Source: Phyllobacterium myrsinacearum
Lineage (GTDB): Bacteria; Pseudomonadota; Alphaproteobacteria; Rhizobiales; Rhizobiaceae
Length of the DNA: 64,000 nucleotides
NCBI RefSeq assembly: GCF_014138285.1
Contig: NZ_JACGXN010000007.1
Location: forward strand, 186,001-250,000
Direction: 5' to 3'
Part shown: piece after piece, positions 1 to 9,501 of the stretch
Numbering within the stretch: position 1 is the first letter of the stretch
Layout of the letters: each line of letters starts with the position of its first letter
Made by a program: the position numbers and the translations under genes
Notes under the pieces: model-generated
The model's input: the letters and a program-made list of their open reading frames with translations, nothing else
Told to the model about the DNA's origin: nothing
Database searches by the model: none

Positions 1-738
1 ATTTTCTCTGTCTTCTTTGCCCTCTACGGCCGGATGGTTGCAGACCCGATGGTCGCCGAGGTTCGTCCCGGCGGACCGGCGGCTGTGGCCGGATTCCAGC
101 CCGGCGACCGTTTTATCAGCGTGGATGGCGACAAGGTAGAAACATTTGCTGACGTACAGCGCCACGTTTCAGCCCGGGCAGGCGATTCTCTGAAATTCGT
201 TGTGGAGCGCAACGGGCAGGAAGTGAACCTGACCGCGACCCCGGAACTTGCCGAACAGAAAGATGCCTTGGGCAACACGGTGAAAATTGCTGTCATCGGT
301 GTCGTGAACAACCAGGAACTCGGCAATTTCCGGCGGATTACCTATAACCCGATCGAATCAGTTGGTCAGGCTGTGCGTGAGAGTGGTTTCATCATTGCCC
401 GGACAGGCCAGTTCTTCAGCCGCTTCTTTGCAGGGCGTGAGGACAAATGTCAGCTTGGCGGACCGGTCAAAATTGCCACAATGGCAGGGCAGGCAGCCAG
501 TCAGGGTGTCGATTGGCTGATTCAACTGACCGCCATGCTGTCCATCGGCATCGGTTTGCTTAATCTTTTCCCTTTACCGCCGCTTGATGGTGGGCATTTG
601 ATCTTTTATGCGGTGGAAGCAGTCATCCGCAGACCGGTAAAACCGGCTGTTCAGGAGATTTTCTTCCGCATGGGGTTCCTTTTGGTGCTCGGATTCATGG
701 GATTTGTTGTGTTTAACGATCTTTTCGCCTGTCGGTGA
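1..738 (+). CDS. rseP: RseP/MmpA-type intramembrane site-2 zinc protease, C-terminal part
   Basis: The gene enters from the left edge: the reading frame is open from base 1, and 245 residues are visible. The product is an inner-membrane metalloprotease that cleaves membrane substrates such as anti-sigma factors. A PDZ domain fills about the first 85 residues (VRPGGPAAVAGFQPGDR core). The late transmembrane segment carries LFPLPPLDGGH, the Leu-Asp-Gly zinc-ligand motif of the family, near bases 565-600. The HExxH motif must lie upstream of the window. The position just before bamA and the lpx genes is the usual rhizobial order. The first in-frame ATG at 34 is internal and should not be taken as the start. 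Confidence 0.93.
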   Translation: MFSVFFALYGRMVADPMVAEVRPGGPAAVAGFQPGDRFISVDGDKVETFADVQRHVSARAGDSLKFVVERNGQEVNLTATPELAEQKDALGNTVKIAVIGVVNNQELGNFRRITYNPIESVGQAVRESGFIIARTGQFFSRFFAGREDKCQLGGPVKIATMAGQAASQGVDWLIQLTAMLSIGIGLLNLFPLPPLDGGHLIFYAVEAVIRRPVKPAVQEIFFRMGFLLVLGFMGFVVFNDLFACR

Positions 739-967
739 TGAAAATTAAACATTAGTGAAAATTATAGGGCTGGGCTGGAAAAGCGTTATGATCTGTTTAC
801 TATAAGCCGCGAATGGCGTGGCATGGATGCCACGCTTTGATGTGAAGTAAATAGATTTTAACCGTAAGCCTTGCGTGTATGTAAAAACCGGTTATGACGG
901 TGTGCGAGTAAGTGCTTAGTCCGGGATCTCGCCCGGGGACAACGAGAAACAAAGGTTTAGTAGGCCT

Positions 968-3352
968 ATGGCGGCAAGTTCAAAATTCGTTGGTGCAGCG
1001 TCGGCGCTCGCCATTTCAGCGGCTCTTGTAAGTTCGGGAGCGATCGTTACGACGGTTGCGGGGATTACAGCAGCTCAGGCAGCAACTGTGAGCCGCATTG
1101 AAGTGCGCGGGAATACCCGTGTGGATGCCCAGACGGTTAAGGACAATCTCGGCATCACGCCCGGTAAGCCTTTTTCCAATACTGATATCGACGCAGCCAC
1201 CAAGCGCCTGTTCGCGACGAACCTGTTCGGTGATGTGCGCATCACCCAGTCCGGCAGTACGCTTGTCGTCACTGTGTCCGAGCACCAGGTGGTCAATCAG
1301 GTCATTTTCCAGGGCAACAAGAAGATCAAGGACGCTCAGCTCGCTGATGCCGTGCAGTTGAAGGCGCGTAGCGCGTTCAACCAGCAGACGCTTGATGCTG
1401 ATACCGAGGCTGTCCGCGCGGCTTACCGCAACGTCGGCCGTAGCGATGCTACGGTAAGTTCGCGCCTGATGGATTTGGGTCAGGGTCGCGTCAATGTTGT
1501 CTATGAGATCAATGAAGGCGACCGTACCAAGATCGCCAATATCGTGTTTGTCGGTAACAATGCCTTTGGTGAGCGCCGTCTGCGCGATGTGATTTCGACA
1601 AAGAAGTCTAATCCTTTATCCTGGCTGACACGCAATGACGTGTACAGTGAAGACCGCATGCGCGCCGACGAAGAAGCGCTGCGCCGCTTCTACTATAACC
1701 GCGGTTACGCCGATTTCCGCGTGATATCGTCGACAGCCAATCTTGATGCTGCGACCAACGAGTACACGATCACCGTCACGGTTGAAGAAGGTGACAAGTA
1801 CAAGTTCGGCGGCGTCGAGATCCAGAGCTCCGTCGAGGGTGTCGATACATCCAAGCTCGGTGGACTTGTGCAGACCTCGGAAGGCGACACATACAACGCC
1901 AAGGAAGTCGAAGATTCGATCATCAAGCTGTCGGAGAAGGTTGCCGGCCAAGGTTATGCCTTTGCCAAGGTTGAGCCGCGTGGCGACCGCAACTTCGAAA
2001 ACCACACGATTTCGGTTGTCTACAACATCGATCAGGGGCCGCGCGCCTATCTCGAACGCATCGAGATTCGCGGCAACGAGAAGACACGTGATTACGTCAT
2101 CCGCCGTGAATTCGATGTGAGTGAAGGCGATGCCTTCAATCAGGTGCTGATCCAGCGTGCCAAGAAGCGTCTTGAGAACCTCGAGTTCTTCCAGACTGTC
2201 AACATCTCGACCGCTCCCGGCTCGCAGCCGGATCAGGTCGTGCTTGTTGTGGATGTCGTTGAGAAGTCGACCGGTGAGTTTTCCATCGGTGGTGGTTATA
2301 CGACCGGTGGTGAAAGCCCCGGGCCAACAGTTGAAGGTTCGATCACCGAGCGCAACTTCCTTGGCCGTGGTCAGTATATCCGTATCGGTGCCGGTGGTGG
2401 TCTGAACAACAACCGCACCTATTCGCTGTCCTTCACCGAGCCTTATTTCCTCGGTCAGCGTATTTCCGCCGGCTTTGACCTCTTCAAGCGTCAGTCCGGT
2501 GTAAACGACAAGTATGAGACCGATTTGACCGGTGGTACGATCCGCTTTGGTCTGCCAATCACCGAAACGCTGACTGCTGGCGTTGCGTACAATCTCACGC
2601 AGGAAAAGTATGAGATTGATGACGAGGCCAAGCTGCCGGATGGCACGCCAGATCCAAGCCAGATTTCGCAGGCATTTATCGATGCTGCGGACCGCGGTGC
2701 ATGGATCAAGTCATCGGTTAGCTGGTCATTGGTCTATGACACTATTGATGATCGCAAGAATCCGCACGATGGTCTCTACGCCAAGTTCAATCAGGAATAT
2801 GCCGGTATCGGTGGTGATGCCAACTTCCTGAAGACGACATTCAAGGGCAGTTACTACAAGACGCTGTCGCAGGAAATGGATATCGTCGGCCTTGTTGGTG
2901 TCGGTGCTGGTCATATCGAAGGATTTGGCGATGATCTGCGCGTCTTCGATCTGTTCAAGAACAATCAGGAGATGATCCGCGGCTTCAAATATGCCGGTAT
3001 TGGTCCTCGCGACGGTAGTGTTCGGGACAGTGACGGCAGCTTCCTCGGTGGTACGACTTACTTCAATGCCAGTGTGGAAACGCAGTTCCCATTGCCGATT
3101 GTTCCTGAGAGCCTGGGTATTCGCGGTGCGCTGTTTGCCGATGCCGCGACACTTTATGGCAACGAACTCAAGGATAGAGACGGTAGGCGGTATGTATCCG
3201 ACGATGGCATGGAATGGCGTGCGTCTGCTGGTGTAAGTATCATGTGGGCATCGCCGTTCGGTCCGCTGCGCTTCGACTACGCTTTCCCGGTCAAGAAAGT
3301 TGAAGGCGATCAGGTGCAGAACTTCAACTTCGGCATGTCGAGCAAATTCTGA
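968..3352 (+). CDS. bamA: Outer membrane protein assembly factor BamA
   Basis: BamA is the outer-membrane core of the BAM complex that folds and inserts beta-barrel proteins. The product has 794 residues, normal for the family. An N-terminal signal peptide (about residues 1-38, ending near AQAA) is followed by POTRA repeats (about 40-420) and a C-terminal 16-strand barrel (about 445-794). The barrel contains the conserved MIRGF loop motif and ends in FGMSSKF, with the terminal Phe typical of outer-membrane proteins. The 229-bp gap after rseP could hold its own promoter. A stem-loop lies between this gene and lpxD. The assignment is secure. Confidence 0.97.
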   Translation: MAASSKFVGAASALAISAALVSSGAIVTTVAGITAAQAATVSRIEVRGNTRVDAQTVKDNLGITPGKPFSNTDIDAATKRLFATNLFGDVRITQSGSTLVVTVSEHQVVNQVIFQGNKKIKDAQLADAVQLKARSAFNQQTLDADTEAVRAAYRNVGRSDATVSSRLMDLGQGRVNVVYEINEGDRTKIANIVFVGNNAFGERRLRDVISTKKSNPLSWLTRNDVYSEDRMRADEEALRRFYYNRGYADFRVISSTANLDAATNEYTITVTVEEGDKYKFGGVEIQSSVEGVDTSKLGGLVQTSEGDTYNAKEVEDSIIKLSEKVAGQGYAFAKVEPRGDRNFENHTISVVYNIDQGPRAYLERIEIRGNEKTRDYVIRREFDVSEGDAFNQVLIQRAKKRLENLEFFQTVNISTAPGSQPDQVVLVVDVVEKSTGEFSIGGGYTTGGESPGPTVEGSITERNFLGRGQYIRIGAGGGLNNNRTYSLSFTEPYFLGQRISAGFDLFKRQSGVNDKYETDLTGGTIRFGLPITETLTAGVAYNLTQEKYEIDDEAKLPDGTPDPSQISQAFIDAADRGAWIKSSVSWSLVYDTIDDRKNPHDGLYAKFNQEYAGIGGDANFLKTTFKGSYYKTLSQEMDIVGLVGVGAGHIEGFGDDLRVFDLFKNNQEMIRGFKYAGIGPRDGSVRDSDGSFLGGTTYFNASVETQFPLPIVPESLGIRGALFADAATLYGNELKDRDGRRYVSDDGMEWRASAGVSIMWASPFGPLRFDYAFPVKKVEGDQVQNFNFGMSSKF

Positions 3353-3364
3353 TAGATTGCTGAC

Positions 3365-3392
3365 CTCCCGGGGGAGCATATTTCCCCGGGGG
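3365..3392 (+). promoter_or_regulatory. GC-rich stem-loop overlapping the lpxD ribosome binding site
   Basis: CCCGGGG (3367-3373) pairs with CCCCGGG (3384-3390) around a 10-nt loop, and a G-U pair and one more C-G pair can extend the stem to 9 bp. The second arm runs into the GGGGGAG that serves as Shine-Dalgarno sequence for lpxD (ATG at 3406). No T-run follows, so it is not a standard terminator. Partial masking of the ribosome binding site, or an mRNA-processing role between bamA and lpxD, is inference. Confidence 0.5.
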
Positions 3393-3405
3393 AGAAAGTT
3401 AGTCG

Positions 3406-4464
3406 ATGGCCGATCCGATCTTTTATGAGCCACTGTTGAACGTGACTATTGGTCAGATCGCCGGTCTGACCAATGGCGTTCTCGTGGACAGTTCTCTTGC
3501 CAACCGGCCCGTCACACGTCTTGCCTCTCTGGCTGATGCCGGGCCTGATGCACTTGTTTTCATCGATGGCAAGAAGAATGCCCAGAACCTTGAAGGTTTG
3601 AAGGCCGCGGGTGTCCTCTGCACGGATGAAGTCAAACCCAGCATTCCCAAAAACGTGGCCATTATTGTCAGCCGTCATCCGCAGCAGGATTTTGCGGCCA
3701 TTGGCCGTGCACTGTACCCGCGGGCAGTCAATGCGCATCTTTGGAGCGGCGACGAGACCGGTATTTCCCCCCATGCAATTATCGATCCCACGGCCGAGAT
3801 TGAAGCAGGTGTGACCATCGAACCCGGCGTTATCATCGGCAAGGGTGTTGCCATCGGTGCCGGAACGGTGATTGCCGCCAATGTGGTAATTGGCAATGGC
3901 TGCAAGATTGGGCGCGATTGCTATATCGCCCCGAGTTGCTCTGTCCAGTACGCCTTTCTGGGTAATCGTGTGCTGCTTCATCCCGGCGTGCGCATCGGCC
4001 AGGACGGGTTTGGCTATGTGCCGGGCAAAGCAGGTCTCGACAAGATGCCCCAACTCGGCCGGGTCATTATTCAGGACAATGTCGAAATCGGTGCCAACAC
4101 CACGGTTGATCGCGGTGCATTGGCCGATACGATTATCGGTGAAGGTACAAAAATCGATAATCTTGTACAGATTGCCCACAATGTTCGCATCGGGCGCCAT
4201 TGCGTGATTGCTGCGCAATGTGGCATTTCCGGCAGCGTCGTGCTCGGTGATATGACAATGCTGGGCGGAAGCGTCGGCATCAAGGATCACGTCAACATCG
4301 GTTCACGCGTTGAAATCGCTGCCGCAAGTGGTGTTATGAATGATATTCCGGATGGCGAGCGGTGGGCCGGAGCGCCCGCGCAGCCGTTCAAGCAATGGTT
4401 CCGGGAAATCGCGAGTGTCCGCGCGATGACCAGAACCAAGAAGGAGAGCAGTTCAGATGAATGA
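3406..4464 (+). CDS. lpxD: UDP-3-O-acylglucosamine N-acyltransferase LpxD
   Basis: LpxD adds the N-linked hydroxyacyl chain to UDP-3-O-acylglucosamine, the third step of lipid A synthesis, in the cytoplasm. The 352-residue protein has an N-terminal uridine-binding domain (about 1-110) and a long left-handed beta-helix of hexapeptide repeats (about 115-310; runs such as [19 protein letters not shown]). A short charged helix ends the protein. The gene overlaps fabZ by 8 bp, so the two are probably translationally coupled. The family and context agree fully. Confidence 0.97.
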   Translation: MADPIFYEPLLNVTIGQIAGLTNGVLVDSSLANRPVTRLASLADAGPDALVFIDGKKNAQNLEGLKAAGVLCTDEVKPSIPKNVAIIVSRHPQQDFAAIGRALYPRAVNAHLWSGDETGISPHAIIDPTAEIEAGVTIEPGVIIGKGVAIGAGTVIAANVVIGNGCKIGRDCYIAPSCSVQYAFLGNRVLLHPGVRIGQDGFGYVPGKAGLDKMPQLGRVIIQDNVEIGANTTVDRGALADTIIGEGTKIDNLVQIAHNVRIGRHCVIAAQCGISGSVVLGDMTMLGGSVGIKDHVNIGSRVEIAAASGVMNDIPDGERWAGAPAQPFKQWFREIASVRAMTRTKKESSSDE

Positions 4465-4942
4465 AAATGTGCAGGCGAGCAGTCTCGGTGTCGCGGACAT
4501 CCAGAAGATTCTGGCAAATCTGCCGCATCGCTATCCCTTTCTGCTGATTGATCGTATCGTTGACATTGACGGCGATGTTTCAGCAACCGGCATCAAGAAT
4601 GTCAGTATCAATGAGCCGCATTTCGCCGGACATTTCCCTGAATTGCCGATCATGCCTGGTGTTCTGATCATTGAAGCCATGGCCCAGACTGCCGGCGCAA
4701 TCGTGCTGTTCCACAATGGTGGCGGCAAGCCCGGCAAGGTCTTCTTCATGACCATCGACAATGCGAAGTTCCGCAAGCCTGTCGTTCCCGGCGATCAGCT
4801 CAAGTTGCACGTGACCAAGCTCAAGCAGCGCGGCAACATCCACAAGTATAGCTGCATTGCTGAAGTTGACGGTGTGAAGGTCGCCGAGGCAGAAGTCGCG
4901 GCCATGGTCAGTTTCCCTGATGAAGACGAGACCGGAGCTTGA
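4457..4942 (+). CDS. fabZ: 3-hydroxyacyl-[ACP] dehydratase FabZ
   Basis: FabZ dehydrates beta-hydroxyacyl-ACP in the fatty acid elongation cycle and competes with LpxA for hydroxymyristoyl-ACP. The 161-residue hot-dog-fold protein carries [11 protein letters not shown] near the N-terminus and the active-site segment [15 protein letters not shown] followed by EAMAQTAG (catalytic His and Glu). It starts inside the end of lpxD and its TGA overlaps the ATG of lpxA, which fits a tightly coupled lpx operon. Confidence 0.97.
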   Translation: MNENVQASSLGVADIQKILANLPHRYPFLLIDRIVDIDGDVSATGIKNVSINEPHFAGHFPELPIMPGVLIIEAMAQTAGAIVLFHNGGGKPGKVFFMTIDNAKFRKPVVPGDQLKLHVTKLKQRGNIHKYSCIAEVDGVKVAEAEVAAMVSFPDEDETGA

Positions 4943-5775
4943 TGTCCAGTTCCAGCATTCACCCCACGTCCATTATCGAGACGGGCGCCAAAATTGGCGA
5001 CAGGGTAAGTATCGGTCCATTCTGCCACATCGGTCCTGAAGCTGTCATCGGCAATGACGTCAGTATTCTCAGCCACGTCGTCATTATGGGTGCGACGACC
5101 CTTGGCGATGGCTCGAAAGTCTATCCGCACGCCATTCTGGGCGGTGATCCCCAGAACACGAAGCACAAGGGTGGTCACACCACGCTCGTCATCGGCAAGA
5201 ATTGCACCATTCGCGAGGGCGTCACGATGCATCGCGGCACCGATAGCAGCCGTGGTTTCACCACAGTTGGCGACAACTGCATGTTCCTGGCCTATTCGCA
5301 TGTGGCGCATGACTGCGACATTGGCGACAACGTTACGTTCTCGAACAATGTCATGATTGGCGGCCATGTAACGATCGGCAACAATGTTATCATCGGTGGC
5401 GGTGCAGCGCTGCATCAGTTTGTTCGCGTTGGTCATCATGCCTTTATAGGCGGTCTTGCCGCAGTCGCATTGGATGTGATCCCCTACGGCATGGTAATCG
5501 GCAATCATGCTTACCTGGGTGGTCTGAACATTGTCGGTATGAAACGATCCGGCATGGCCCGTCCGGAGATACACAATCTGCGCCGCGCGGTGCGTATGTT
5601 GTTTGATCGCAGCAAACCGGTTCGCGCACGGGCTGACGATGTGCGTCTGGCTTTTGCAGACTCTCCGGCTGTTGCCGATCTGATCGATTTCATCACGACG
5701 GATACCAAGCGCGCCTACTGCACGCCGCCCCTCGGTTCTGGAATCGAGACCAGCGATAGTGACGACAACAGCTAA
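4942..5775 (+). CDS. lpxA: UDP-N-acetylglucosamine acyltransferase LpxA
   Basis: LpxA catalyses the first step of lipid A synthesis, 3-O-acylation of UDP-GlcNAc. The ATG at 4942 overlaps the fabZ stop as TGATG and is preferred to the in-frame TTG three bases upstream; this gives 277 residues. Hexapeptide repeats of the left-handed beta-helix fill about residues 8-190, with the catalytic His in AYSHVAHDCDIG, and the C-terminal helical domain follows. The protein is slightly longer at its C-terminus than the E. coli enzyme (262 residues). Confidence 0.97.
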   Translation: MSSSSIHPTSIIETGAKIGDRVSIGPFCHIGPEAVIGNDVSILSHVVIMGATTLGDGSKVYPHAILGGDPQNTKHKGGHTTLVIGKNCTIREGVTMHRGTDSSRGFTTVGDNCMFLAYSHVAHDCDIGDNVTFSNNVMIGGHVTIGNNVIIGGGAALHQFVRVGHHAFIGGLAAVALDVIPYGMVIGNHAYLGGLNIVGMKRSGMARPEIHNLRRAVRMLFDRSKPVRARADDVRLAFADSPAVADLIDFITTDTKRAYCTPPLGSGIETSDSDDNS

Positions 5776-6649
5776 GACACAGCCTTTGGCATCTTCTGCG
5801 GCCATTACTGGCCGCACTGCGATTGTTGCGGGCAATGGGCTTTTGCCTATTGCGATTGCGGAAAGCCTGCAGAAGCAAGGCGCCGATCCCCTGATCATAG
5901 CGATCAAGGGCGAGGCATCGCCTGACATTAACGCGCGCAAACACGCTGAAATCTCGATCGTCGAACTCGGCGGACTGATGAAAATCCTGAAATCAGAAAA
6001 CATCATCAATGTCGTGCTGGCAGGCGGCATACGCCATAGGCCGGAATTTTCTGCGGCACTGCACCCGGGCAACGGCAATCTCGTTGCGCTGTACCGCTTC
6101 ATGCGTGCTTTTCGCCTTGGCGATGACGGACTGCTCAAAGCAGTGATTGCGACCATTGAATCCTATGGCTTCCGGGTTGTCGGTGCCCACGAGATTGTTC
6201 CCGATATTCTTGCGCCTGAAGTGGGGACCATCACCCGGCGGAAGGCGGACAAGGAAAGCATCGCCAATATGCAGGCCGCCCGGGAGGCGGCGATCATGAT
6301 CGGTTCCCTCGATATTGGTCAGGCGGCCATTGCCGTGGGCAGGCGCGTTGTGGCGCTTGAGGGCGTGGAGGGCACCGACGCAATGCTGCAGCGGGTGGCG
6401 GAACTGCGCGTCGCCAAGCGCATCAACCGCAAGGGCGGTGTTCTGGTGAAATGTGCCAAACCCCAGCAGGAAGTGCGGGCGGATTTGCCTGCCATTGGCG
6501 TGAGCACTGTCGAGAATGCGGTGAAAGCCGGTTTAAAGGGCATCGCCATCGAAGCGCGGCGAACGCTGATCCTCGGCTATGCCGAGACGATCGCCGCTGC
6601 CAATGAAGCCGGTATCTTCATTGAAACCTTCACGCAGGAGGCCACGTGA
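5759..6649 (+). CDS. lpxI: UDP-2,3-diacylglucosamine diphosphatase LpxI
   Basis: LpxI (DUF1009) hydrolyses UDP-2,3-diacylglucosamine to lipid X; it replaces LpxH in most alphaproteobacteria. The 296-residue protein shows an N-terminal domain starting AIVAGNGLLPIAIAESL and a conserved C-terminal domain with GSLDIGQAAIAVGRRVVALE and GTDAML. The start is a GTG at 5759, 17 bp inside lpxA, and the stop overlaps lpxB. No LpxH-type metallophosphatase is seen in the window. Confidence 0.95.
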   Translation: MTTTAKTQPLASSAAITGRTAIVAGNGLLPIAIAESLQKQGADPLIIAIKGEASPDINARKHAEISIVELGGLMKILKSENIINVVLAGGIRHRPEFSAALHPGNGNLVALYRFMRAFRLGDDGLLKAVIATIESYGFRVVGAHEIVPDILAPEVGTITRRKADKESIANMQAAREAAIMIGSLDIGQAAIAVGRRVVALEGVEGTDAMLQRVAELRVAKRINRKGGVLVKCAKPQQEVRADLPAIGVSTVENAVKAGLKGIAIEARRTLILGYAETIAAANEAGIFIETFTQEAT

Positions 6650-7827
6650 TGGCCGCAACCAAGCCGCTTCGCCTCGCTATCGTCACCGGCGAAGAGTCCG
6701 GCGACCTGCTTGGCGCTGATCTGGTTCAGGCTTTAAGGCGGCAATATCCGGGTGAGGTAACACTGACCGGTGTTGGTGGTGACCATCTCTCAGCCCTTGG
6801 TCTCAACTCGTTGTTTGATCAGCATGAAATCGCTCTTGTCGGACTCTCGGCCATCGTCACGAAACTGCCGCAGCTTATCCGTCGCATATCACAGCTCGCC
6901 AAAGCCATCATTGCGGCAAAACCCGATTGCCTTGTGATTATCGACAGTCCGGATTTCACCCACCGCGTCGCACGTAAGGTGCGGGCGGCTGATCCCTCAA
7001 TTCCGATCATCAATTATATCAGTCCATCGGTCTGGGCATGGAGGCCGGAACGCGCCAAGGCCATGCGCAGCTATATCGATCACGTCCTGGCCATTCTGCC
7101 ATTTGAAGTGCAGGCGCTGAAGGATCTCGACGGCCCGCCTGCCACCTATGTCGGCCATAGGCTTGTGTCATATGCACCACTACTGGCGGCTGCAGAACAG
7201 AATCGCGCGCGCGAAAACAGTCTCGGCGACCGAACTGAACACAATATTGTCGTGCTTCCCGGTTCGCGCAGAGCTGAAATTACTAGTCTTTCCAAACCCT
7301 TCGGCGAAGCTATTGAACTGTTGTCGAGTCGCGGAAACCGCTTCAGGCTGACGTTGCCGACGCTTCCCAAAGTCGAATCCCTGGTGCGGCAGCTCACGGC
7401 TGACTGGAAAGTTCAGCCAAACATCGTGGTGGGGGAATCGGAACGTCTGAAAGCCTTTGCGGAAGCCGATGCCGCATTGGCCGCTTCAGGGACGGTATCG
7501 CTTGAACTCGCGCTGGCACGGATTCCAACGGTTCTGTCGTACCGGCCTGACTGGCTGGCGCGGATTTTCATCGCGCCTCGCATCAAGGTCTGGAGCGCAG
7601 CCTTGCCCAATATCATCGCCGACAAGCGGGTTGTGCAGGAGTATTTCAACCAGTTCGTTCGTCCCGGTCCGCTGGCGCGAGAAATCGAACAACTGCTGAA
7701 ACCCGGTTATACCAGATCTCTGCAGCTTGAAGGTTTTGATGAGATAGCAGCGTTGATGCAGACGGAGCGGCCATCCGGCGAAATTGCTGCCGAAAAAGTC
7801 CTCGAATACGTGCGTGACAAGGCCTGA
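6649..7827 (+). CDS. lpxB: Lipid-A-disaccharide synthase LpxB
   Basis: LpxB (glycosyltransferase family 19) joins UDP-2,3-diacylglucosamine to lipid X, forming the beta-1,6 disaccharide at the inner face of the membrane. The ATG at 6649 overlaps the lpxI stop as TGATG and is preferred to the GTG at 6646. The 392-residue protein has the family start VTGEESGDLLGADL, the PSVWAWRPERA segment, the LPGSRRAEI nucleotide-binding loop and the SGTVSLELALARIPTVLSY acceptor-site region. It is the last gene of the operon and is followed by a terminator. Confidence 0.97.
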   Translation: MAATKPLRLAIVTGEESGDLLGADLVQALRRQYPGEVTLTGVGGDHLSALGLNSLFDQHEIALVGLSAIVTKLPQLIRRISQLAKAIIAAKPDCLVIIDSPDFTHRVARKVRAADPSIPIINYISPSVWAWRPERAKAMRSYIDHVLAILPFEVQALKDLDGPPATYVGHRLVSYAPLLAAAEQNRARENSLGDRTEHNIVVLPGSRRAEITSLSKPFGEAIELLSSRGNRFRLTLPTLPKVESLVRQLTADWKVQPNIVVGESERLKAFAEADAALAASGTVSLELALARIPTVLSYRPDWLARIFIAPRIKVWSAALPNIIADKRVVQEYFNQFVRPGPLAREIEQLLKPGYTRSLQLEGFDEIAALMQTERPSGEIAAEKVLEYVRDKA

Positions 7828-7864
7828 GGAACTGGCTTTTCGAAACTGCTGCATATGCAGACAT

Positions 7865-7891
7865 GAAAAAGGCGCCGAAAGGCGCCTTTTC
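7865..7891. terminator. Bidirectional intrinsic terminator between lpxB and gltA
   Basis: AAAAGGCGCC and GGCGCCTTTT flank a 4-nt GAAA loop, with A-tract on one side and T-tract on the other. It can end both the lpx operon (plus) and gltA (minus), whose 3' ends face each other here. Confidence 0.88.
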
Positions 7892-7905
7892 TATGCAGGA
7901 TGATC

Positions 7906-9198
7906 TTATTTGCGATTGCCGACAGGCACGTAGTCGCGCTGTGCCGCACCGGTGTAAAGCTGGCGCGGACGGCCAATCTTCTGGTGCGGATCTTCGATCA
8001 TTTCCTTCCACTGGGCGATCCAGCCAACCGTGCGTGCAACGGCAAACAGAACCGTGAACATGGTGGTGGGGAAGCCGAGTGCCTTCAAGGTGATGCCGGA
8101 ATAGAAATCGACATTCGGATAAAGCTTCTTCTCGATGAAATATTCATCGGTCAGGGCAATGCGCTCCAGTTCCATTGCAACGTCAAGCAGCGGATCGTCC
8201 TTGATGCCGAGTTCGGCGAGAACTTCCTTGGTGGTCTGCTGCATGATCTTGGCGCGTGGATCGTAGTTCTTGTAGACGCGGTGACCAAAGCCCATCAGGC
8301 GGAACGGATCGTTCTTGTCCTTGGCGCGGTTGATGAATTCAGGAATGCGGTCAACCGTACCGATTTCGCCGAGCATGTTGAGCGCAGCTTCGTTGGCGCC
8401 GCCGTGGGCAGGGCCCCAGAGGCAGGCAATACCAGCAGCGATACAGGCGAACGGATTGGCACCGGACGAACCGGCAAGACGCACCGTTGATGTCGATGCA
8501 TTCTGCTCGTGATCAGCGTGCAAAATGAAAATCCGGTCCATTGCGCGGGCAAGAACCGGATTTGGAACGTAATCTTCGCATGGCACGGCAAAGCACATGT
8601 GCAGGAAGTTGGTTGCGAAATCGAGATTGTTCTTCGGATAAACGAACGGCTGACCAATGTGGTACTTGTAAGCCATCGCAGCCAGGGTCGGGATCTTCGC
8701 GATCATGCGGATCGACGCAACCATGCGCTGATGCGGATCAGAAATATCTGTTGAGTCGTGATAGAAGGCCGACAGGGCACCCACGCAGCCGACCATGACA
8801 GCCATGGGATGGGCGTCACGGCGGAAGCCGCTGAAGAAGCGCGACATCTGTTCATGCACCATGGTGTGGTGCGTTACGCGATAATCAAAATCATGCTTCT
8901 GGCTCTTTGTCGGCAGTTCGCCGTAAAGCAGGAGATAGCAGGTTTCGAGAAAATCGCCTTTTTCAGCGAGTTGTTCGATCGGGTAGCCGCGATGCAGCAG
9001 AATGCCTTCGTCACCGTCGATATAGGTGATCTGCGACTCGCAGGAGGCTGTGGATGTAAAACCCGGATCGTAGGTGAATGCACCCGTATTCTTGTAGAGT
9101 GTTCCAATGTCCACGACATCAGGTCCGATGGTGCCTTTTTTAATCGGTAACGCAAACTCGTGACCATTCAGATCGATGTTGACGCTATTCTCAGACAT
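7906..9198 (-). CDS. gltA: Citrate synthase
   Basis: This enzyme condenses acetyl-CoA and oxaloacetate to citrate at the entry of the TCA cycle. The 430-residue protein is the hexameric Gram-negative type: an N-terminal beta domain precedes the helical catalytic body. The active-site segments are [13 protein letters not shown] (His), [14 protein letters not shown] (His) and a late Asp in PNVDFYSG. The ATG is preceded by AAGGAA at a good distance. The 303-bp leader on its upstream side contains a large hairpin, described separately. Confidence 0.97.
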   Translation of the reverse strand: MSENSVNIDLNGHEFALPIKKGTIGPDVVDIGTLYKNTGAFTYDPGFTSTASCESQITYIDGDEGILLHRGYPIEQLAEKGDFLETCYLLLYGELPTKSQKHDFDYRVTHHTMVHEQMSRFFSGFRRDAHPMAVMVGCVGALSAFYHDSTDISDPHQRMVASIRMIAKIPTLAAMAYKYHIGQPFVYPKNNLDFATNFLHMCFAVPCEDYVPNPVLARAMDRIFILHADHEQNASTSTVRLAGSSGANPFACIAAGIACLWGPAHGGANEAALNMLGEIGTVDRIPEFINRAKDKNDPFRLMGFGHRVYKNYDPRAKIMQQTTKEVLAELGIKDDPLLDVAMELERIALTDEYFIEKKLYPNVDFYSGITLKALGFPTTMFTVLFAVARTVGWIAQWKEMIEDPHQKIGRPRQLYTGAAQRDYVPVGNRK

Positions 9199-9501
9199 TG
9201 CCGTTCCTTTCTTGCTTCAGCTCCCGCTGACATCCCGTGTACCGTTCCGAAGTTCGCTGCTTGAGCAGTAGACTCTCGTCGAACTTCGGAAGTGAAAGCA
9301 CACGAGTTACTTCATATTCCAGTATGCCTTTGAAACAGGATTGTTCCGTCCAGGCAGGTAAAATTCTGACCTTTGCGTTCAGCACACTGGCCCAAAGCCT
9401 TGACCTCTTTACAAGGTCTTTATCCTGATTTTCTCAGGCACGACACCGTAGCCGAACGGCACAATGTTGCAATGCAAAAAATGCACCGGCGAGGCTACGG
9501 A
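9199..9501 (-). promoter_or_regulatory. gltA upstream region with a 12-bp inverted repeat
   Basis: This is a gene-free stretch between gltA and gltX. It holds a perfect 12-bp inverted repeat, TTCCGAAGTTCG (9245-9256) and CGAACTTCGGAA (9280-9291), with a small nested hairpin CTGC-TTGA-GCAG at its inner edge. The structure lies about 50-90 nt upstream of the gltA start and would form in the 5' untranslated RNA. No T-run follows on the minus strand, so a terminator is unlikely. I see no ORF or RNA gene that I can name. Confidence 0.5.

Noticed and set aside
4795-6156. A 453-codon minus-strand open frame opposite fabZ, lpxA and lpxI
   Set aside because: It covers three verified genes in antisense and has no family features; it is a by-product of hexapeptide-repeat codon bias.
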